The notes under the pieces: generated by a model | The model's input: only the letters and a program-made list of their open reading frames with translations | Database searches by the model: none | What the model was told of the DNA's origin: nothing | Program-made: the position numbers and the translations under genes | Shown: in pieces, positions 44,500-54,394 of the stretch | How positions within the stretch are numbered: position 1 is the first letter of the stretch | Layout of the letters: every line of letters starts with the position of its first letter | Source: Microvirga puerhi | Lineage (GTDB): Bacteria; Pseudomonadota; Alphaproteobacteria; Rhizobiales; Beijerinckiaceae | DNA length: 64,000 nucleotides | Reading direction: 5' to 3' | Assembly (NCBI RefSeq): GCF_020089865.1 | Contig: NZ_JAIRBM010000001.1 | Location: 372,001 to 436,000, forward strand

Positions 44500-45420
44500 C
44501 TAGCGCTTCGCTGGAAAGAGGCCGGAAGGCCGGAAGAACAGGATGGCGGCCATGAAGATATAGATCAGCATGGGCGCGATGGCGCGTCCGGTTTGGCTCG
44601 CCGTCGCGGGGTCCAGAAAGAACCGCAGGATGTTCGGCGCAAAGGAGCGCCCGACCGTGTCCACGAGACCGATCAGAATGGCGGCCAGGAATGCACCTCT
44701 GATCGAACCGATGCCCCCGATCACGATGACCACGAAGGCGAGGATCAGGATATTGTCTCCCATGCCGGGCTCGACCGACAGGATCGGTGCGACCATCGCG
44801 CCGGCAAAGCCGGCCAGCATTGCGCCGAACCCGAACACGACCATGAAGAGACGTTGGATATTCACGCCGAGCGCCGAGACCATTTCCGGGTTCGTGGCAC
44901 CGGCTCGCACCAACATGCCGACGCGAGTTCGGCTGACTAAAACATACAAAAGGAGAGCGACGGCAAGGCCTGCGGCGATGATCGCGAGCCGATAGACCGG
45001 ATAGAGCAGGCCGTCCGTGATTTCGACGGAGCCGGACAGGATCTCGGGGACAGGGACGTTGAGGGGAGCAGCACCCCATACGAATTTTACGGCTTGGTTC
45101 AGAAAGACGATGACCCCGAACGTTGCGAGGACTTGGTCGAGGTGATCGCGATCATAGAGATGGCGAAAGACCAGGACTTCGAGAAGAAGCCCGAAAGCGA
45201 GGGCTGTCGGCAAGGCCAACAGCAGGGCGAGGCCGAAATTGCCCGTCCATGCAGTGAAGGCGGCCGCCAGATAGGCGCCGACCATGTATTGGACCCCATG
45301 CGCGAGGTTGATGAAGTCCATCACGCCGAAGACCAGGGTCAGCCCGGCGGCGATCAGGAACAGAATCAGCCCGAACTGAAGGCCGTTCAGAGCCTGGATG
45401 AATAGAAGGGTCGCTGTCAT
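44500..45420 (-). CDS. livH: Branched-chain-type ABC transporter permease (LivH-like)
   Basis: A 306-residue permease. LNGLQFGLILFLIAAGLTLVFGVMDFINLAHG at the N-terminus and LAFVVIVIGGIGSIRGAFLAAILIGLVDT near residue 240 are diagnostic. ATG 45420 is chosen; GTG 45426 two codons upstream is possible. It is separated from the binding-protein gene by a 120-base gap with a long hairpin. Confidence 0.92.
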   Translation of the reverse strand: MTATLLFIQALNGLQFGLILFLIAAGLTLVFGVMDFINLAHGVQYMVGAYLAAAFTAWTGNFGLALLLALPTALAFGLLLEVLVFRHLYDRDHLDQVLATFGVIVFLNQAVKFVWGAAPLNVPVPEILSGSVEITDGLLYPVYRLAIIAAGLAVALLLYVLVSRTRVGMLVRAGATNPEMVSALGVNIQRLFMVVFGFGAMLAGFAGAMVAPILSVEPGMGDNILILAFVVIVIGGIGSIRGAFLAAILIGLVDTVGRSFAPNILRFFLDPATASQTGRAIAPMLIYIFMAAILFFRPSGLFPAKR

Positions 45421-45489
45421 CGGCACTTCACAGGCGACATAAGGACCCGCCGGGCCTCGGCCCGACCGTCATGAGGTCCGTCGCGGTAC

Positions 45490-45524
45490 GATGGTCCCGT
45501 CCTGGCATGCAGGACAGGACCATC
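45490..45524. terminator. Long hairpin between binding-protein and livH genes
   Basis: GATGGTCC (45490-45497) pairs with GGACCATC (45517-45524). After one mismatch GTCCTG (45499-45504) pairs with CAGGAC (45510-45515) around GCATG. No T-tract follows, so it is probably an mRNA-stability or processing hairpin below the binding-protein gene. Confidence 0.55.
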
Positions 45525-45539
45525 AGGATCAAGGTCAAC

Positions 45540-46715
45540 TTAGTTCGTCGCCGTGCATTCCTTGGCATAGGCGTCCGTATAGTCGTCGAACACCTTCTCT
45601 TCGATCTCGGTCTGGAACTTGCCGTCCGAGCGCTTGGCGATCTTCACCAGATAGAAGTCCTGGATGGGGAAGCCGTTGTTTCCGAACTTGAAATCGCCGC
45701 GCAGCGACTTGAAGTCGGCCTTCTTCAGGGCCGCGCGGAGCGCGTCCTTGTCCTCGGTCTTGCCGCCTGTCGCCTTCAGGGCGCTGTCGATCAGAAGGGC
45801 GGCATCGTAGGCATGCATCGCGTAGGAACCGGGCACGGCGTTGTAGGCCGCCTCATATTCCTTCACGAACGCCTTGTTCTGCGGCAAGTCGAGGTTGGGA
45901 GCCCAGTTGGAGCCACCAAACATGCCGATCGCAGCGTCCTGCTGCGCCGGCAGGGTCGACTCGTCGACGGTGAAGGCCGACAGGAACGGAATACGGTCGG
46001 CGAGTCCGGCGGCACGGTACTGCTTCACCAGGTTCACACCCATGCCACCCGGCATGAATGTGAAGATCGCGTCGGGCTTCATCGAGGCGATCTTGGCAAG
46101 CTCGGACTGGAAATCGAGGGTGTTGAGCGGAACGTAGGACTCTTCGACGATCTCACCCTTGTAGTGCCGCTTGAAGCCGGCGAGCGCATCTTTGCCGGCC
46201 TGATAGTTCGGCGCCAGGAGATAAACTTTCTTGTAGCCGCGATCTTGGGCGACCTTGCCCAGAACCTCGTGGTTCTGGTCGTTCTGGTAGGAGGTCGCGA
46301 AGAAGTACGGGCTGCAGCTCTTGCCTGCCAGGTTGGAAGGGCCGGCATTGGTGCTGATATAGAACGTCTTGGCATCGACGATCGGCTTCTGGATCGCCAC
46401 GGCGACGTTCGAGAAGATTGGTCCGACGACGAAGTCGACCTTGTCGCGCTCGATCAGGCCCTTGACCTTGGTGACGGCCACATCCGGCTTGAGTTCGTCG
46501 TCGACCACGATCACGTCGACGTCACGGCCGCCGAGCTTGCCGCCAAAATCCTTCACAGCGAGCTGGAAGCCGTCGCGCGCCTGCTGGCCCAGCACGGCCG
46601 ACGGGCCGGACAGGGTCAGCACGAGGCCGATCTTCAGCTTCTCCTGTGCCAGGGCCGGCGACGCCGCAAGTCCCATGGCGGCTGCGAAGCCCAGGCATTT
46701 GATTGTCAGGTTCAT
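45540..46715 (-). CDS. ABC transporter substrate-binding protein (aromatic/branched-chain type)
   Basis: A 391-residue periplasmic binding protein of the Peripla_BP_6 family. The signal peptide ends PALAQ; the mature part begins EKLKIGLVLTLSGPSAVLGQQARDGFQLAVKDFGGKLGG. VDFVVGPIFSNVAVAI, NAGPSNLAGKSCSPYFFATSYQNDQ and PDAIFTFMPGGMGVNLVKQYR follow. Binding proteins of this subgroup accompany aromatic-acid pathways. ATG 46715 gives GGGAG six bases upstream; ATG 46718 just before it is possible. It is divergent from the CoA ligase gene across a palindromic operator. Confidence 0.9.
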   Translation of the reverse strand: MNLTIKCLGFAAAMGLAASPALAQEKLKIGLVLTLSGPSAVLGQQARDGFQLAVKDFGGKLGGRDVDVIVVDDELKPDVAVTKVKGLIERDKVDFVVGPIFSNVAVAIQKPIVDAKTFYISTNAGPSNLAGKSCSPYFFATSYQNDQNHEVLGKVAQDRGYKKVYLLAPNYQAGKDALAGFKRHYKGEIVEESYVPLNTLDFQSELAKIASMKPDAIFTFMPGGMGVNLVKQYRAAGLADRIPFLSAFTVDESTLPAQQDAAIGMFGGSNWAPNLDLPQNKAFVKEYEAAYNAVPGSYAMHAYDAALLIDSALKATGGKTEDKDALRAALKKADFKSLRGDFKFGNNGFPIQDFYLVKIAKRSDGKFQTEIEEKVFDDYTDAYAKECTATN

Positions 46716-46894
46716 CATGTACTCCCGAATGGCTGTTCCCTGCGCGCGGTAGGGCCGCACTGCATCGTTGTTCTATCGGGACTCAGAGGAAGCCCCGTCG
46801 ATGCTCGGCTGTAATCTGGCGTAATTCGGGCCGGCCGAACACTCCTTTTCGACGGGTGCCGGATTGCCCTCAATGCAGATCGGGATTGCCAAGC

Positions 46895-46916
46895 ATTATT
46901 TGAAGCTTTAAATAAT
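46895..46916. promoter_or_regulatory. Palindromic operator 1 of the anthranilate cluster
   Basis: A 22-bp near-perfect palindrome with core TTATTTGAAGCTTTAAATAA; only one base pair breaks symmetry. It lies in the divergent promoter region between the binding-protein and CoA-ligase genes, 86 bp before the ligase ATG. It matches operator 2 (48661) in 18 of 20 core positions. The likely binder is the MarR regulator encoded at 51835. Confidence 0.7.
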
Positions 46917-47002
46917 TTTCAGATTTCTTCAAGCGGATTGTTCCGCAGAATCGGGCGCAACGAACGACGCCCGTCCGCATCGATCGGACAGAGGAACGGA
47001 CG

Positions 47003-48655
47003 ATGGCTTACACGGCACACGTCGATACTTTCGCAAAGGACAACCTTCCACCACAGGATCAGTGGCCGGTCTTTCTCCATGACCGGCCGGAGCTGCAGTA
47101 TCCGGAGCGCCTCAATTGCGCGGCGGCGTTTCTAGACCGTTGGGTGGAAGAGGGCAGGGGCGACGAAATCTGTATTCTCAGCCCAAGCGAGACTCTGACC
47201 TACCGCGCCCTTCAGGAGCGGGTGAACCGTATCTGCAACGTGTTGGTCGATAAGCTCGGCTTCGTGACGGGAAATCGCGTTCTCCTGCGCTCTGCCAACA
47301 ATCCGATGATGGTCGCGCTTTATCTGGCTGTCCTGAAAGCTGGCGGCGTGGTCGTTGCGACCATGCCGCTCCTGCGCGCCAGGGAGATCGCCTATCCGAT
47401 CAACAAGGCCAAGATCACGATCGCTTTTTGTGATCATCGTCTCAAGGACGAGATGGAGAAAGCTCACGCAATGGCGCCTGGGCTCGCGCATGTCGTCTAC
47501 TGGGGAGATGGATCGGCGGATAGCCTGGAAGCAATGCTCGTCGATGCCTCGCCTGAGTTCAAGGCCGTCGATACCGCAGCCGATGACGTTTGTCTCATCG
47601 GATTTACGTCCGGCACGACCGGCGAGCCGAAGGGCACGATGCATTTCCACCGCGACATGCTGGCCGTTTGCGATGCTTATGCCGCTAACGTCCTGCGCGC
47701 TGATCAGACAGATCGCTTCATCGGCTCACCGCCACTTGCCTTCACATTCGGGCTCGGCGGCATCGTCCTGTTTCCGATGCGGATCGGCGCTTCGACGGTA
47801 CTTTTGGAGAAGGCCGGGCCGGATGATCTATTGCCGGCGATTGCACAATATCGCGTGACGATCTGCTTCACGGCGCCCACCGCCTACCGGGCAATGCTCT
47901 CCAAGCTGAAGGATCACGACGTCTCGAGCCTTCGGAAATGTGTTTCTGCGGGCGAGCCTCTTCCGAAGGACACATTCAAAGCCTGGAAGGCCGCGACCGG
48001 CATCAGCTTAATGGACGGAATCGGCGCCACGGAGATGCTTCATATTTTCATTGCCGCCAAGGAGGACGACATCCTTCCTGGCGCAACGGGGAAACCCGTT
48101 CCGGGCTATGAAGCGAAGATCGTCGACGATGCAGGGCGCGATCTTCCACCGGGGGCGATCGGACGGCTCGCGGTTCGAGGCCCGACCGGCTGTCGTTATC
48201 TCGCCGATGACCGGCAGCGGAAGTACGTTCAGAACGGCTGGAACATCAGCGGTGATACTTACCTCCTGGATGAGGACGGTTACTTCTGGTACCAAGCCCG
48301 ATCCGACGACATGATCGTATCCTCCGGCTACAATATCGCGGGTCCGGAGGTCGAGGCGGCGCTCCTGACGCATCCTGCGGTCGCCGAGTGTGGCGTCGTG
48401 GGCGCGCCGGACGATGGTCGCGGCATGATCGTCAAAGCCTACGTCGTCCTACGGGATGGGTTCGCTCCGGGCGCAGAGCTCACCAAGGTCCTCCAGGAGC
48501 ACGTAAAGGCCGAGATCGCACCCTATAAGTACCCGCGCGCAATCGATTACGTCGAAGCTCTGCCGAAGACGCAGACGGGCAAGCTTCAGCGCTTCGCTCT
48601 CCGCCAAATGGCGGAAACGGCTAGGGAATCCGGTGGTCAAGCATCCGTGGCTTGA
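47003..48655 (+). CDS. abmG: 2-aminobenzoate-CoA ligase
   Basis: A 550-residue AMP-forming CoA ligase that activates anthranilate (possibly benzoate) to its CoA thioester. TAHVDTFAKDNLPPQDQWPVF and LQYPERLNCA at the N-terminus are typical of 2-aminobenzoate-CoA ligases. FTSGTTGEPKGTMHFHRD is the adenylate motif, GATEMLHIFIAA and GWNISGDTYLLDEDGYFWYQARSDDMI follow, and the C-terminal catalytic Lys lies in LPKTQTGKLQRFALR. The next gene encodes the matching monooxygenase/reductase, which supports the anthranilate assignment over benzoate. Confidence 0.88.
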   Translation: MAYTAHVDTFAKDNLPPQDQWPVFLHDRPELQYPERLNCAAAFLDRWVEEGRGDEICILSPSETLTYRALQERVNRICNVLVDKLGFVTGNRVLLRSANNPMMVALYLAVLKAGGVVVATMPLLRAREIAYPINKAKITIAFCDHRLKDEMEKAHAMAPGLAHVVYWGDGSADSLEAMLVDASPEFKAVDTAADDVCLIGFTSGTTGEPKGTMHFHRDMLAVCDAYAANVLRADQTDRFIGSPPLAFTFGLGGIVLFPMRIGASTVLLEKAGPDDLLPAIAQYRVTICFTAPTAYRAMLSKLKDHDVSSLRKCVSAGEPLPKDTFKAWKAATGISLMDGIGATEMLHIFIAAKEDDILPGATGKPVPGYEAKIVDDAGRDLPPGAIGRLAVRGPTGCRYLADDRQRKYVQNGWNISGDTYLLDEDGYFWYQARSDDMIVSSGYNIAGPEVEAALLTHPAVAECGVVGAPDDGRGMIVKAYVVLRDGFAPGAELTKVLQEHVKAEIAPYKYPRAIDYVEALPKTQTGKLQRFALRQMAETARESGGQASVA

Positions 48656-48660
48656 TCACT

Positions 48661-48684
48661 ATTTATTTTAAGCTTAAAATAAAT
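48661..48684. promoter_or_regulatory. Palindromic operator 2 of the anthranilate cluster
   Basis: A perfect 24-bp palindrome centred on AAGCTT, with core TTATTTTAAGCTTAAAATAA, between the ligase stop and the monooxygenase ATG (25 bp upstream of the ATG). It is AT-only apart from the centre, unlike a terminator, and nearly identical to operator 1. Confidence 0.75.
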
Positions 48685-48709
48685 TCGAATTGGTTTGGGA
48701 TATGGTTCC

Positions 48710-51064
48710 ATGAAGGTGGCAATCGTCGGCGGCGGTCCAGCGGGGCTGTACTTCGCGATCCTGATGAAGAAGCAATGGCCGCATGCGGACGTCGCGGTCT
48801 ACGAACGCAATCGGGCTGACGACACGTTCGGCTTCGGCGTCGTGTTCTCCGATGCGACTCTGGACAATTTCGAGAAATACGATCGGCCAAGCTATGAGCG
48901 GATCACGCGGGAATTCGCTTACTGGGACGACATTGCCATCCATTTCAAGGGAACCATCCATCGTGTCGGCGGAAACGGATTCTGCGGTTGCTCCCGCCGT
49001 ACCCTGCTGCTGATCCTCCAGGATCGGGCGGCGGAGCTTGGCGTGACCATCCACTACCAAGCTGAGATAGATGACGAGCGCACCTTCGCGGACGCCGATC
49101 TGGTGGTCGTCGCCGACGGCATCAACAGCCGCTTCCGGGAGCGCTTTGTCGATTACTTCCAGCCCGAGGTGGATCTGCGCCCGAACAAGTTCGCCTGGAT
49201 GGGATCGACGAAGCCGCTCGACGCCTTCACATTCATCTTCCAAGAAACCGAGTGGGGCCCCTTTATCGCCCATGCGTACCAGTATGAGGCAAACCGCTCG
49301 ACCTGGGTCTTCGAGACTGATCCCGAGACATTCGAGCGCGCAGGTTTGGGCCAGAAAAGTGAGGCCGAGGCGGCCGCTTTGATGGAAGAGATCTTCGGCT
49401 GGTTCCTGGGCGGTCACAGGATCCTCACGAACCGCTCGATTTGGCGGAACTTCCCGATGATCCGCAACAAGCGCTGGGTGCGCGGCAACATGGTGTTGCT
49501 CGGCGATGCCAAGGCGACGGCGCATTTCTCGATCGGCTCCGGGACCAAGCTCGCGATGGAAGATGCCATCGCTCTTTATGAGGCGCTGCTTCGCGACCAG
49601 ATCGTTGATGGTGCGCTTGCCGTCTATGAGACGGGGCGACGCGAGGAAGTGGAGAAAACCCAGCACGCGGCCGATGTGTCCCTCGTCTGGTTCGAGCATG
49701 TCGCCCGGTTCTGGGATTTCGATCCCGTCCAGTTCTCGTTCGGGGTGATGACGCGTTCCAAGGCCATCACCTACGACAACCTGCGTCTGCGTGCTCCCGA
49801 CTTCGTCGCCGATGTCGACCGGATGTTTGCACGACAGGTCCGCAAGGCCGGGTTCGATGTCTCCGTCGACGAACCGGCGGCGCCGATGTTCCAGCCGTTG
49901 CGCCTGCGCGACATGACCGTGGCAAACAGGGTCGTCGTCTCTCCGATGGACATGTATTCGGCCGTGGATGGCGTCCCCGGCGACTGGCACCTCGTCCATT
50001 ACGGTTCCCGCGCAACAGGCGGTGCCGGCCTCATCTTTACGGAGATGACCTGCGTCTCCCCGGAAGCCCGGATCACCCTGGGCTGCACGGGCCTGTGGAA
50101 CGATGAGCAGGAGAGAGCCTGGAAGCGGATCGTCGATTTCGTGCATGGGCATTCCGCAACCAAGATCTGTCTGCAGCTCGGGCATGCAGGCCGTAAAGGG
50201 GCCACGAAACTGATGTGGGAGGGGATCGACCGGCCTCTCGAGACGGGCGCGTGGGATATCTGCTCAGCCTCGGCCATCCCGTATTTTCCGGACAGCCAGG
50301 TGCCGCGCGAGATCAGCCGCGCTGAGATGGATGAGGTCAAGACACAATTCGTGTCCGCCGCCGAGCGGGGTGCGCGGGCCGGGTTCGACATGCTCGAACT
50401 CCACTGCGCCCACGGTTATCTGCTGGCGAGCTTCATCTCTCCGCTGACGAACAGGCGCACCGACGAATACGGCGGTTCTCTGGACAACCGGCTGCGCTTC
50501 CCGCTAGAAGTCTTCGACGCCATGCGGGAAGTCTGGCCGGCCCATAAGCCAATGTCCGTGCGCATCTCCGCGACGGATTGGGCCGAGGGCGGCGTTAGCG
50601 GCGACGATGCCGTCGAAGTCGCACGCGCCTTCGGAGAGCACGGGGTCGATCTGATGGATGTCTCCACCGGGCAGACCGTGAGCGAGGCGCGGCCGATCTA
50701 TGGCCGCATGTTCCAGACGCCGTTCTCCGATCAGGTTCGCAACGAGGCGCTGGTTGCAACGATGTGCGTCGGCAACATCACCACGCCTGATCAGGTCAAC
50801 ACGATTCTGGCTGCCGGTCGCGCCGACCTCGTGGCGCTCGGCCGTCCACATCTCGTGGATCCCTTCTTCACCATGAAGGCTGCCGCCTGGTACGGCGCAG
50901 GCAATATCCATTGCCCGCCGCAATATCTCGCGGGTAAAGAGCAGGCTTTCCGAAACTCTGTTCGCGATCGGCAGGACTTCGAGGATCTCAAGCTGAAGGC
51001 CAGGCCGAAGACACGGGCCGAGTTGAAAATGGAGGCGGGAGAAGCGTCTCTCGCCGCAGAATGA
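48710..51064 (+). CDS. abmA: 2-aminobenzoyl-CoA monooxygenase/reductase (fused)
   Basis: A 784-residue natural fusion. The N-terminal half (about 1-385) is a flavin monooxygenase starting [19 protein letters not shown], with [15 protein letters not shown] and [26 protein letters not shown]. The C-terminal half (about 395-770) is an Old-Yellow-Enzyme-type reductase with [54 protein letters not shown] and [12 protein letters not shown]. In Azoarcus evansii such an enzyme hydroxylates and then reduces 2-aminobenzoyl-CoA to a non-aromatic 2-amino-5-oxo-cyclohexene-carboxyl-CoA. Salicylyl-CoA 5-hydroxylase is a related alternative. ATG 48710 starts right at the FAD strand. Confidence 0.88.
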   Translation: MKVAIVGGGPAGLYFAILMKKQWPHADVAVYERNRADDTFGFGVVFSDATLDNFEKYDRPSYERITREFAYWDDIAIHFKGTIHRVGGNGFCGCSRRTLLLILQDRAAELGVTIHYQAEIDDERTFADADLVVVADGINSRFRERFVDYFQPEVDLRPNKFAWMGSTKPLDAFTFIFQETEWGPFIAHAYQYEANRSTWVFETDPETFERAGLGQKSEAEAAALMEEIFGWFLGGHRILTNRSIWRNFPMIRNKRWVRGNMVLLGDAKATAHFSIGSGTKLAMEDAIALYEALLRDQIVDGALAVYETGRREEVEKTQHAADVSLVWFEHVARFWDFDPVQFSFGVMTRSKAITYDNLRLRAPDFVADVDRMFARQVRKAGFDVSVDEPAAPMFQPLRLRDMTVANRVVVSPMDMYSAVDGVPGDWHLVHYGSRATGGAGLIFTEMTCVSPEARITLGCTGLWNDEQERAWKRIVDFVHGHSATKICLQLGHAGRKGATKLMWEGIDRPLETGAWDICSASAIPYFPDSQVPREISRAEMDEVKTQFVSAAERGARAGFDMLELHCAHGYLLASFISPLTNRRTDEYGGSLDNRLRFPLEVFDAMREVWPAHKPMSVRISATDWAEGGVSGDDAVEVARAFGEHGVDLMDVSTGQTVSEARPIYGRMFQTPFSDQVRNEALVATMCVGNITTPDQVNTILAAGRADLVALGRPHLVDPFFTMKAAAWYGAGNIHCPPQYLAGKEQAFRNSVRDRQDFEDLKLKARPKTRAELKMEAGEASLAAE

Positions 51065-51065
51065 C

Positions 51066-51833
51066 ATGAGCGGATTGCAGTTCCAGGGTCAGCATGCCCT
51101 CGTTACGGGAGGGACGCGCGGAATCGGCCGTGCCATCGCCGAAGCCCTTGCCGGTGCCGGTGCAACGGTCACCGTGCTCGGGCGTAACCGTGAGGCCCTG
51201 GAAAAACTCATCGATCAGGGAGAAGCTCATCGGGCCGCTGTCGCGGACGTCGCCGACGCGGAAGCTGTTCGAAAGGCTGTGGAGGAAGCGGCTGCGGGGA
51301 GCGGCCCGATCGATCTCCTGATTGCCAATGCCGGAGCGGCCGCCTCGGCGCCATTTCTGAAGACTGGTCCCGACATTTTCCGGCAAATGCTGGATGTCAA
51401 TCTGCTAGGTGTCGCCAATGCAGCCCAAGCCGTTCTCAAGCCTATGGTCGATCGAGGATTTGGGCGCATCGTGGCCGTTGCCTCGACGGCCAGCTTGAAG
51501 GGTTATCCTTACGTCACCGCGTACTGTGCCGCAAAGCATGCAGTCATCGGACTGGTCCGCGCGTTGGCGCTGGAAACCGCGCAGACCGGGGTCACGATCA
51601 ATGCTGTCTGTCCGGGCTATACGGACACGGATCTCGTCTCCAAAAGCCTGGATCGGATCGTCGACAAGACCGGTCGGAGCCGTGAAGAAGCTCTGAAAGA
51701 GTTCGTGAAACACAACCCGCAGGGGCGGCTCGTGGCGCCGCAGGAGGTTGCCGACACAGTGCTTTGGCTGTGCGGCCGCGGAGCTTCGGCCGTCACAGGA
51801 CAGGCCATCGCCGTAGCGGGGGGAGAGATCTGA
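51066..51833 (+). CDS. Short-chain dehydrogenase/reductase
   Basis: A 255-residue SDR. TGGTRGIGRAIAEAL (TGxxxGxG) binds NAD(P), NAGAAA follows, the catalytic pair is YVTAYCAAKHAVIG (Y-x-x-x-K) with Ser in ASTASLKG, and the tail has NAVCPGYTDTDL. It starts one base after abmA's stop. Its likely job is oxidation or reduction of a hydroxy/oxo alicyclic or opened-ring CoA intermediate; the exact substrate is not visible. Confidence 0.9.
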   Translation: MSGLQFQGQHALVTGGTRGIGRAIAEALAGAGATVTVLGRNREALEKLIDQGEAHRAAVADVADAEAVRKAVEEAAAGSGPIDLLIANAGAAASAPFLKTGPDIFRQMLDVNLLGVANAAQAVLKPMVDRGFGRIVAVASTASLKGYPYVTAYCAAKHAVIGLVRALALETAQTGVTINAVCPGYTDTDLVSKSLDRIVDKTGRSREEALKEFVKHNPQGRLVAPQEVADTVLWLCGRGASAVTGQAIAVAGGEI

Positions 51834-51834
51834 G

Positions 51835-52341
51835 ATGAGCGATCACGCGATCCCTCTCGATGCTGAGACCAAGGCCGTGGAGATGCCGGAGGACCACCGC
51901 GACGAGCTGCGTCTCTGGCTGCGCCTGCTGACCTGTTCCAATCTCATCGAGGGCGAGGTGCGCAGGCGCCTGCGCGAGCGCTTCGATGTCACCCTGCCGC
52001 GTTTCGATCTGATGGCGCAGCTCGACAAGGCGCCTGACGGGATGACGCTGTCGGACTTGTCCAAGCGCATGATGGTGTCCAATGGCAATCTGACGGGCCT
52101 CGTGGAGCGGCTCGTTGCATCCGGCCATCTGGAGCGTCGGGTATCGGAGCTCGACCGGCGGGCGCAGATCATCCGATTGACTGAGGCCGGACAGGCCGAG
52201 TTCAGGACGATGGCCGCCGAGCATGAGAGCTGGATCGCAGAGCTTTTCGGTGACCTGACCGAGAAGGAGCAGCGTGACCTCATGCGCCTCCTCGCCAAGA
52301 CGAAACTTTCCGCGCGCCGAGCTGTATCGGGAGAAGCCTGA
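51835..52341 (+). CDS. MarR-family transcriptional regulator
   Basis: A 168-residue MarR-type winged helix protein. The recognition helix region is [51 protein letters not shown], flanked by dimerisation helices. It lies inside the anthranilate operon (one base after the SDR stop; its TGA overlaps the next ATG). MarR proteins bind AT-rich palindromes and release DNA on binding aromatic acids or their CoA esters, which fits the two AAGCTT-centred sites. Confidence 0.9.
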   Translation: MSDHAIPLDAETKAVEMPEDHRDELRLWLRLLTCSNLIEGEVRRRLRERFDVTLPRFDLMAQLDKAPDGMTLSDLSKRMMVSNGNLTGLVERLVASGHLERRVSELDRRAQIIRLTEAGQAEFRTMAAEHESWIAELFGDLTEKEQRDLMRLLAKTKLSARRAVSGEA

Positions 52342-53177
52342 TGACCCACTTTGCCAACCCGATTACGCTGCCATTGGCTGAGTATTCACCGCGTCATTTC
52401 CTCCTGTCTGTTCGTGGCCCCGTTGCAACGGTGACTCTCAACCGCCCGGAGAAAAAGAATCCGCTGACATTCGAAAGCTATCGGGAGCTCACCGATTTTT
52501 TCCATGCCTGCGCCAAGGACGACGCCGTGAAGGCGATCGTCGTCGTGGGGGCTGGCGGGAACTTCTCCTCCGGCGGGGATGTCTTCGAAATCATCGGCCC
52601 GCTGGTGGAAATGGACACAAAAGGCCTGACGGCCTTTACGCGCATGACGGGGGAACTCGTCAAAGCCATGCGAGCCGCACCGCAACCGGTGATCGCGGCC
52701 GTTGACGGCATCTGCGCAGGCGCAGGTGCAATCGTTGCCATGGCGTCGGATCTGCGTCTTTCGACGCCTGACGCCAAAGTTGCGTTCCTTTTCAACAAGG
52801 TCGGTCTCGCCGGCTGCGACATGGGGGCCTGTGCCATCCTGCCGAGGATCATCGGGCAGGGGCGTGCTTCGGAACTCCTTTACACGGGCCGCTTCATGAG
52901 CGCGGAGGAGGGAGAGAGGTGGGGCTTCTTCAGTCGTCTGGTTGCCGCTGAAAGCCTGCTGGATGAAGCGAGCAAGCTCGCGCAGGCCATCGGAAGCGGC
53001 CCGACCTATGCCAATACGATGACCAAGCGCATGCTGGCCATGGAATGGGCCATGTCGGTCGAAGAAGCGATCGAAGCCGAGGCCGTCGCTCAAGCGCTCT
53101 GCATGACGACGGAGGATTTCGCTCGCGCTTATCGGGCCTTTGCGGCCAAGGAAAAGCCCGTCTTTCAGGGAGATTGA
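52341..53177 (+). CDS. Atypical crotonase-family protein
   Basis: A 278-residue crotonase fold. The oxyanion-hole segments are [15 protein letters not shown] (70-84) and [19 protein letters not shown] (122-140). The two glutamates of true enoyl-CoA hydratases (in GGGCE and GQPE) are missing: Ala130 and the FNKVG stretch occupy those places. Asp160 in [18 protein letters not shown] is kept where dienoyl-CoA isomerases have an aspartate. It therefore may isomerise, hydrolyse or open a ring rather than hydrate. It overlaps the MarR gene by one base. Confidence 0.85.
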   Translation: MTHFANPITLPLAEYSPRHFLLSVRGPVATVTLNRPEKKNPLTFESYRELTDFFHACAKDDAVKAIVVVGAGGNFSSGGDVFEIIGPLVEMDTKGLTAFTRMTGELVKAMRAAPQPVIAAVDGICAGAGAIVAMASDLRLSTPDAKVAFLFNKVGLAGCDMGACAILPRIIGQGRASELLYTGRFMSAEEGERWGFFSRLVAAESLLDEASKLAQAIGSGPTYANTMTKRMLAMEWAMSVEEAIEAEAVAQALCMTTEDFARAYRAFAAKEKPVFQGD

Positions 53178-53178
53178 G

Positions 53179-54390
53179 ATGATCGATCAAAGCTTCCTGT
53201 CCTGGCCCTTCTTCGAGGAGCATCACCGGCGCTTCGCTCATGCTTTAAGCGAATGGGCGGACACCGCCCTCGACGAGGTCATCGACCATGACGATGTCGA
53301 CGGCTCGTGCCGTGCACTCGTGCAGCGGCTGGGCGAGGACGGATGGCTCAAGGCCGTCGTTCCACATGACTACGGCGGCATGACTCCGACCTTCGACGTG
53401 CGCCTCCTCTGCCTCGCTCGTGAGATCCTGGCTTATCGGGACGGTCTTGCGGATTTCGCGTTTGCCATGCAGGGACTTGGCACCGGGGCTGTCACCCTGT
53501 TCGGATCCGATGCGCTGAAGGGCCTCTATCTTCCGCGTGTCGCGCGTGGGGAAGCGATTGCCGCGTTCGCCCTTTCCGAGCCGGAGGCCGGATCGGATGT
53601 GGCTGCGATGAGCACCACCGCTACGCCGGACGGAACAGGCCATGTTCGCATCGACGGCATCAAGACGTGGATCTCGAACGGTGGGATCGCCGATCATTAC
53701 GTCGTCTTCGCGCGATCTGGAGAGGGGCCGGGCGCGAAGGGGCTTTCCGCCTATATGGTGGATGCCGGAACACCTGGACTGACGATCCAGGAGCGTATTG
53801 AGGTCATCGCTCCGCATCCGCTTGCCACCCTGCATTTCGAAGGATGTCGTATTCCGCTCAGTCACCGCATCGGCGGACCGGGCGAGGGCTTCAAGGTCGC
53901 TATGGGAACACTCGACGTCTTCCGATCGACAGTCGGCGCCGCAGCACTTGGATTTGCGCGGCGCGCGATGGACGAAGCTCTGACCCATTCGGCGTCACGA
54001 CGGCTCTTCGGAGCTCCCTTGGCCGATCTGCAGATGACGCAAGCAACCCTCGCTGATATGGCAACTCTCGTCGATACCTCGGCGCTCGCCGTCTATCGCG
54101 CCGCGTGGACCAAGGACCAAGGAGCACCCCGCGTGACGCGTGAAGCGGCGCTCGCCAAGCTTCATGCGACGGAATCCGCCCAGAACGTCATCGACAAGGC
54201 CGTGCAGATTTTCGGAGGCGCCGGCGTTCGAAAGGGTATGAAGGTCGAGGAGCTTTATCGCGATATCCGCGCACTCCGCATCTATGAGGGAGCGACCGAG
54301 GTCCAAAAGATCATCATCGCCCGCGAGATGCTGAAGTTGTTCGCAGCCCGGCAACATGCCGGATCCGCAACGCACCGAGCTACGGCGTGA
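53179..54390 (+). CDS. Acyl-CoA dehydrogenase
   Basis: A 403-residue FAD acyl-CoA dehydrogenase. [50 protein letters not shown] is the N-terminal/middle FAD region. The C-terminal domain has [79 protein letters not shown]. The glutamate in IYEGATEV is the expected catalytic base. It starts two codons after the crotonase stop. In this cluster it would desaturate the alicyclic or opened CoA thioester. Confidence 0.93.
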   Translation: MIDQSFLSWPFFEEHHRRFAHALSEWADTALDEVIDHDDVDGSCRALVQRLGEDGWLKAVVPHDYGGMTPTFDVRLLCLAREILAYRDGLADFAFAMQGLGTGAVTLFGSDALKGLYLPRVARGEAIAAFALSEPEAGSDVAAMSTTATPDGTGHVRIDGIKTWISNGGIADHYVVFARSGEGPGAKGLSAYMVDAGTPGLTIQERIEVIAPHPLATLHFEGCRIPLSHRIGGPGEGFKVAMGTLDVFRSTVGAAALGFARRAMDEALTHSASRRLFGAPLADLQMTQATLADMATLVDTSALAVYRAAWTKDQGAPRVTREAALAKLHATESAQNVIDKAVQIFGGAGVRKGMKVEELYRDIRALRIYEGATEVQKIIIAREMLKLFAARQHAGSATHRATA

Positions 54391-54394
54391 CGGA

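Noticed and set aside
48674-50185. A 503-codon minus-strand frame opposite abmA.
   Set aside because: Shadow of the monooxygenase/reductase gene; no domain motifs.
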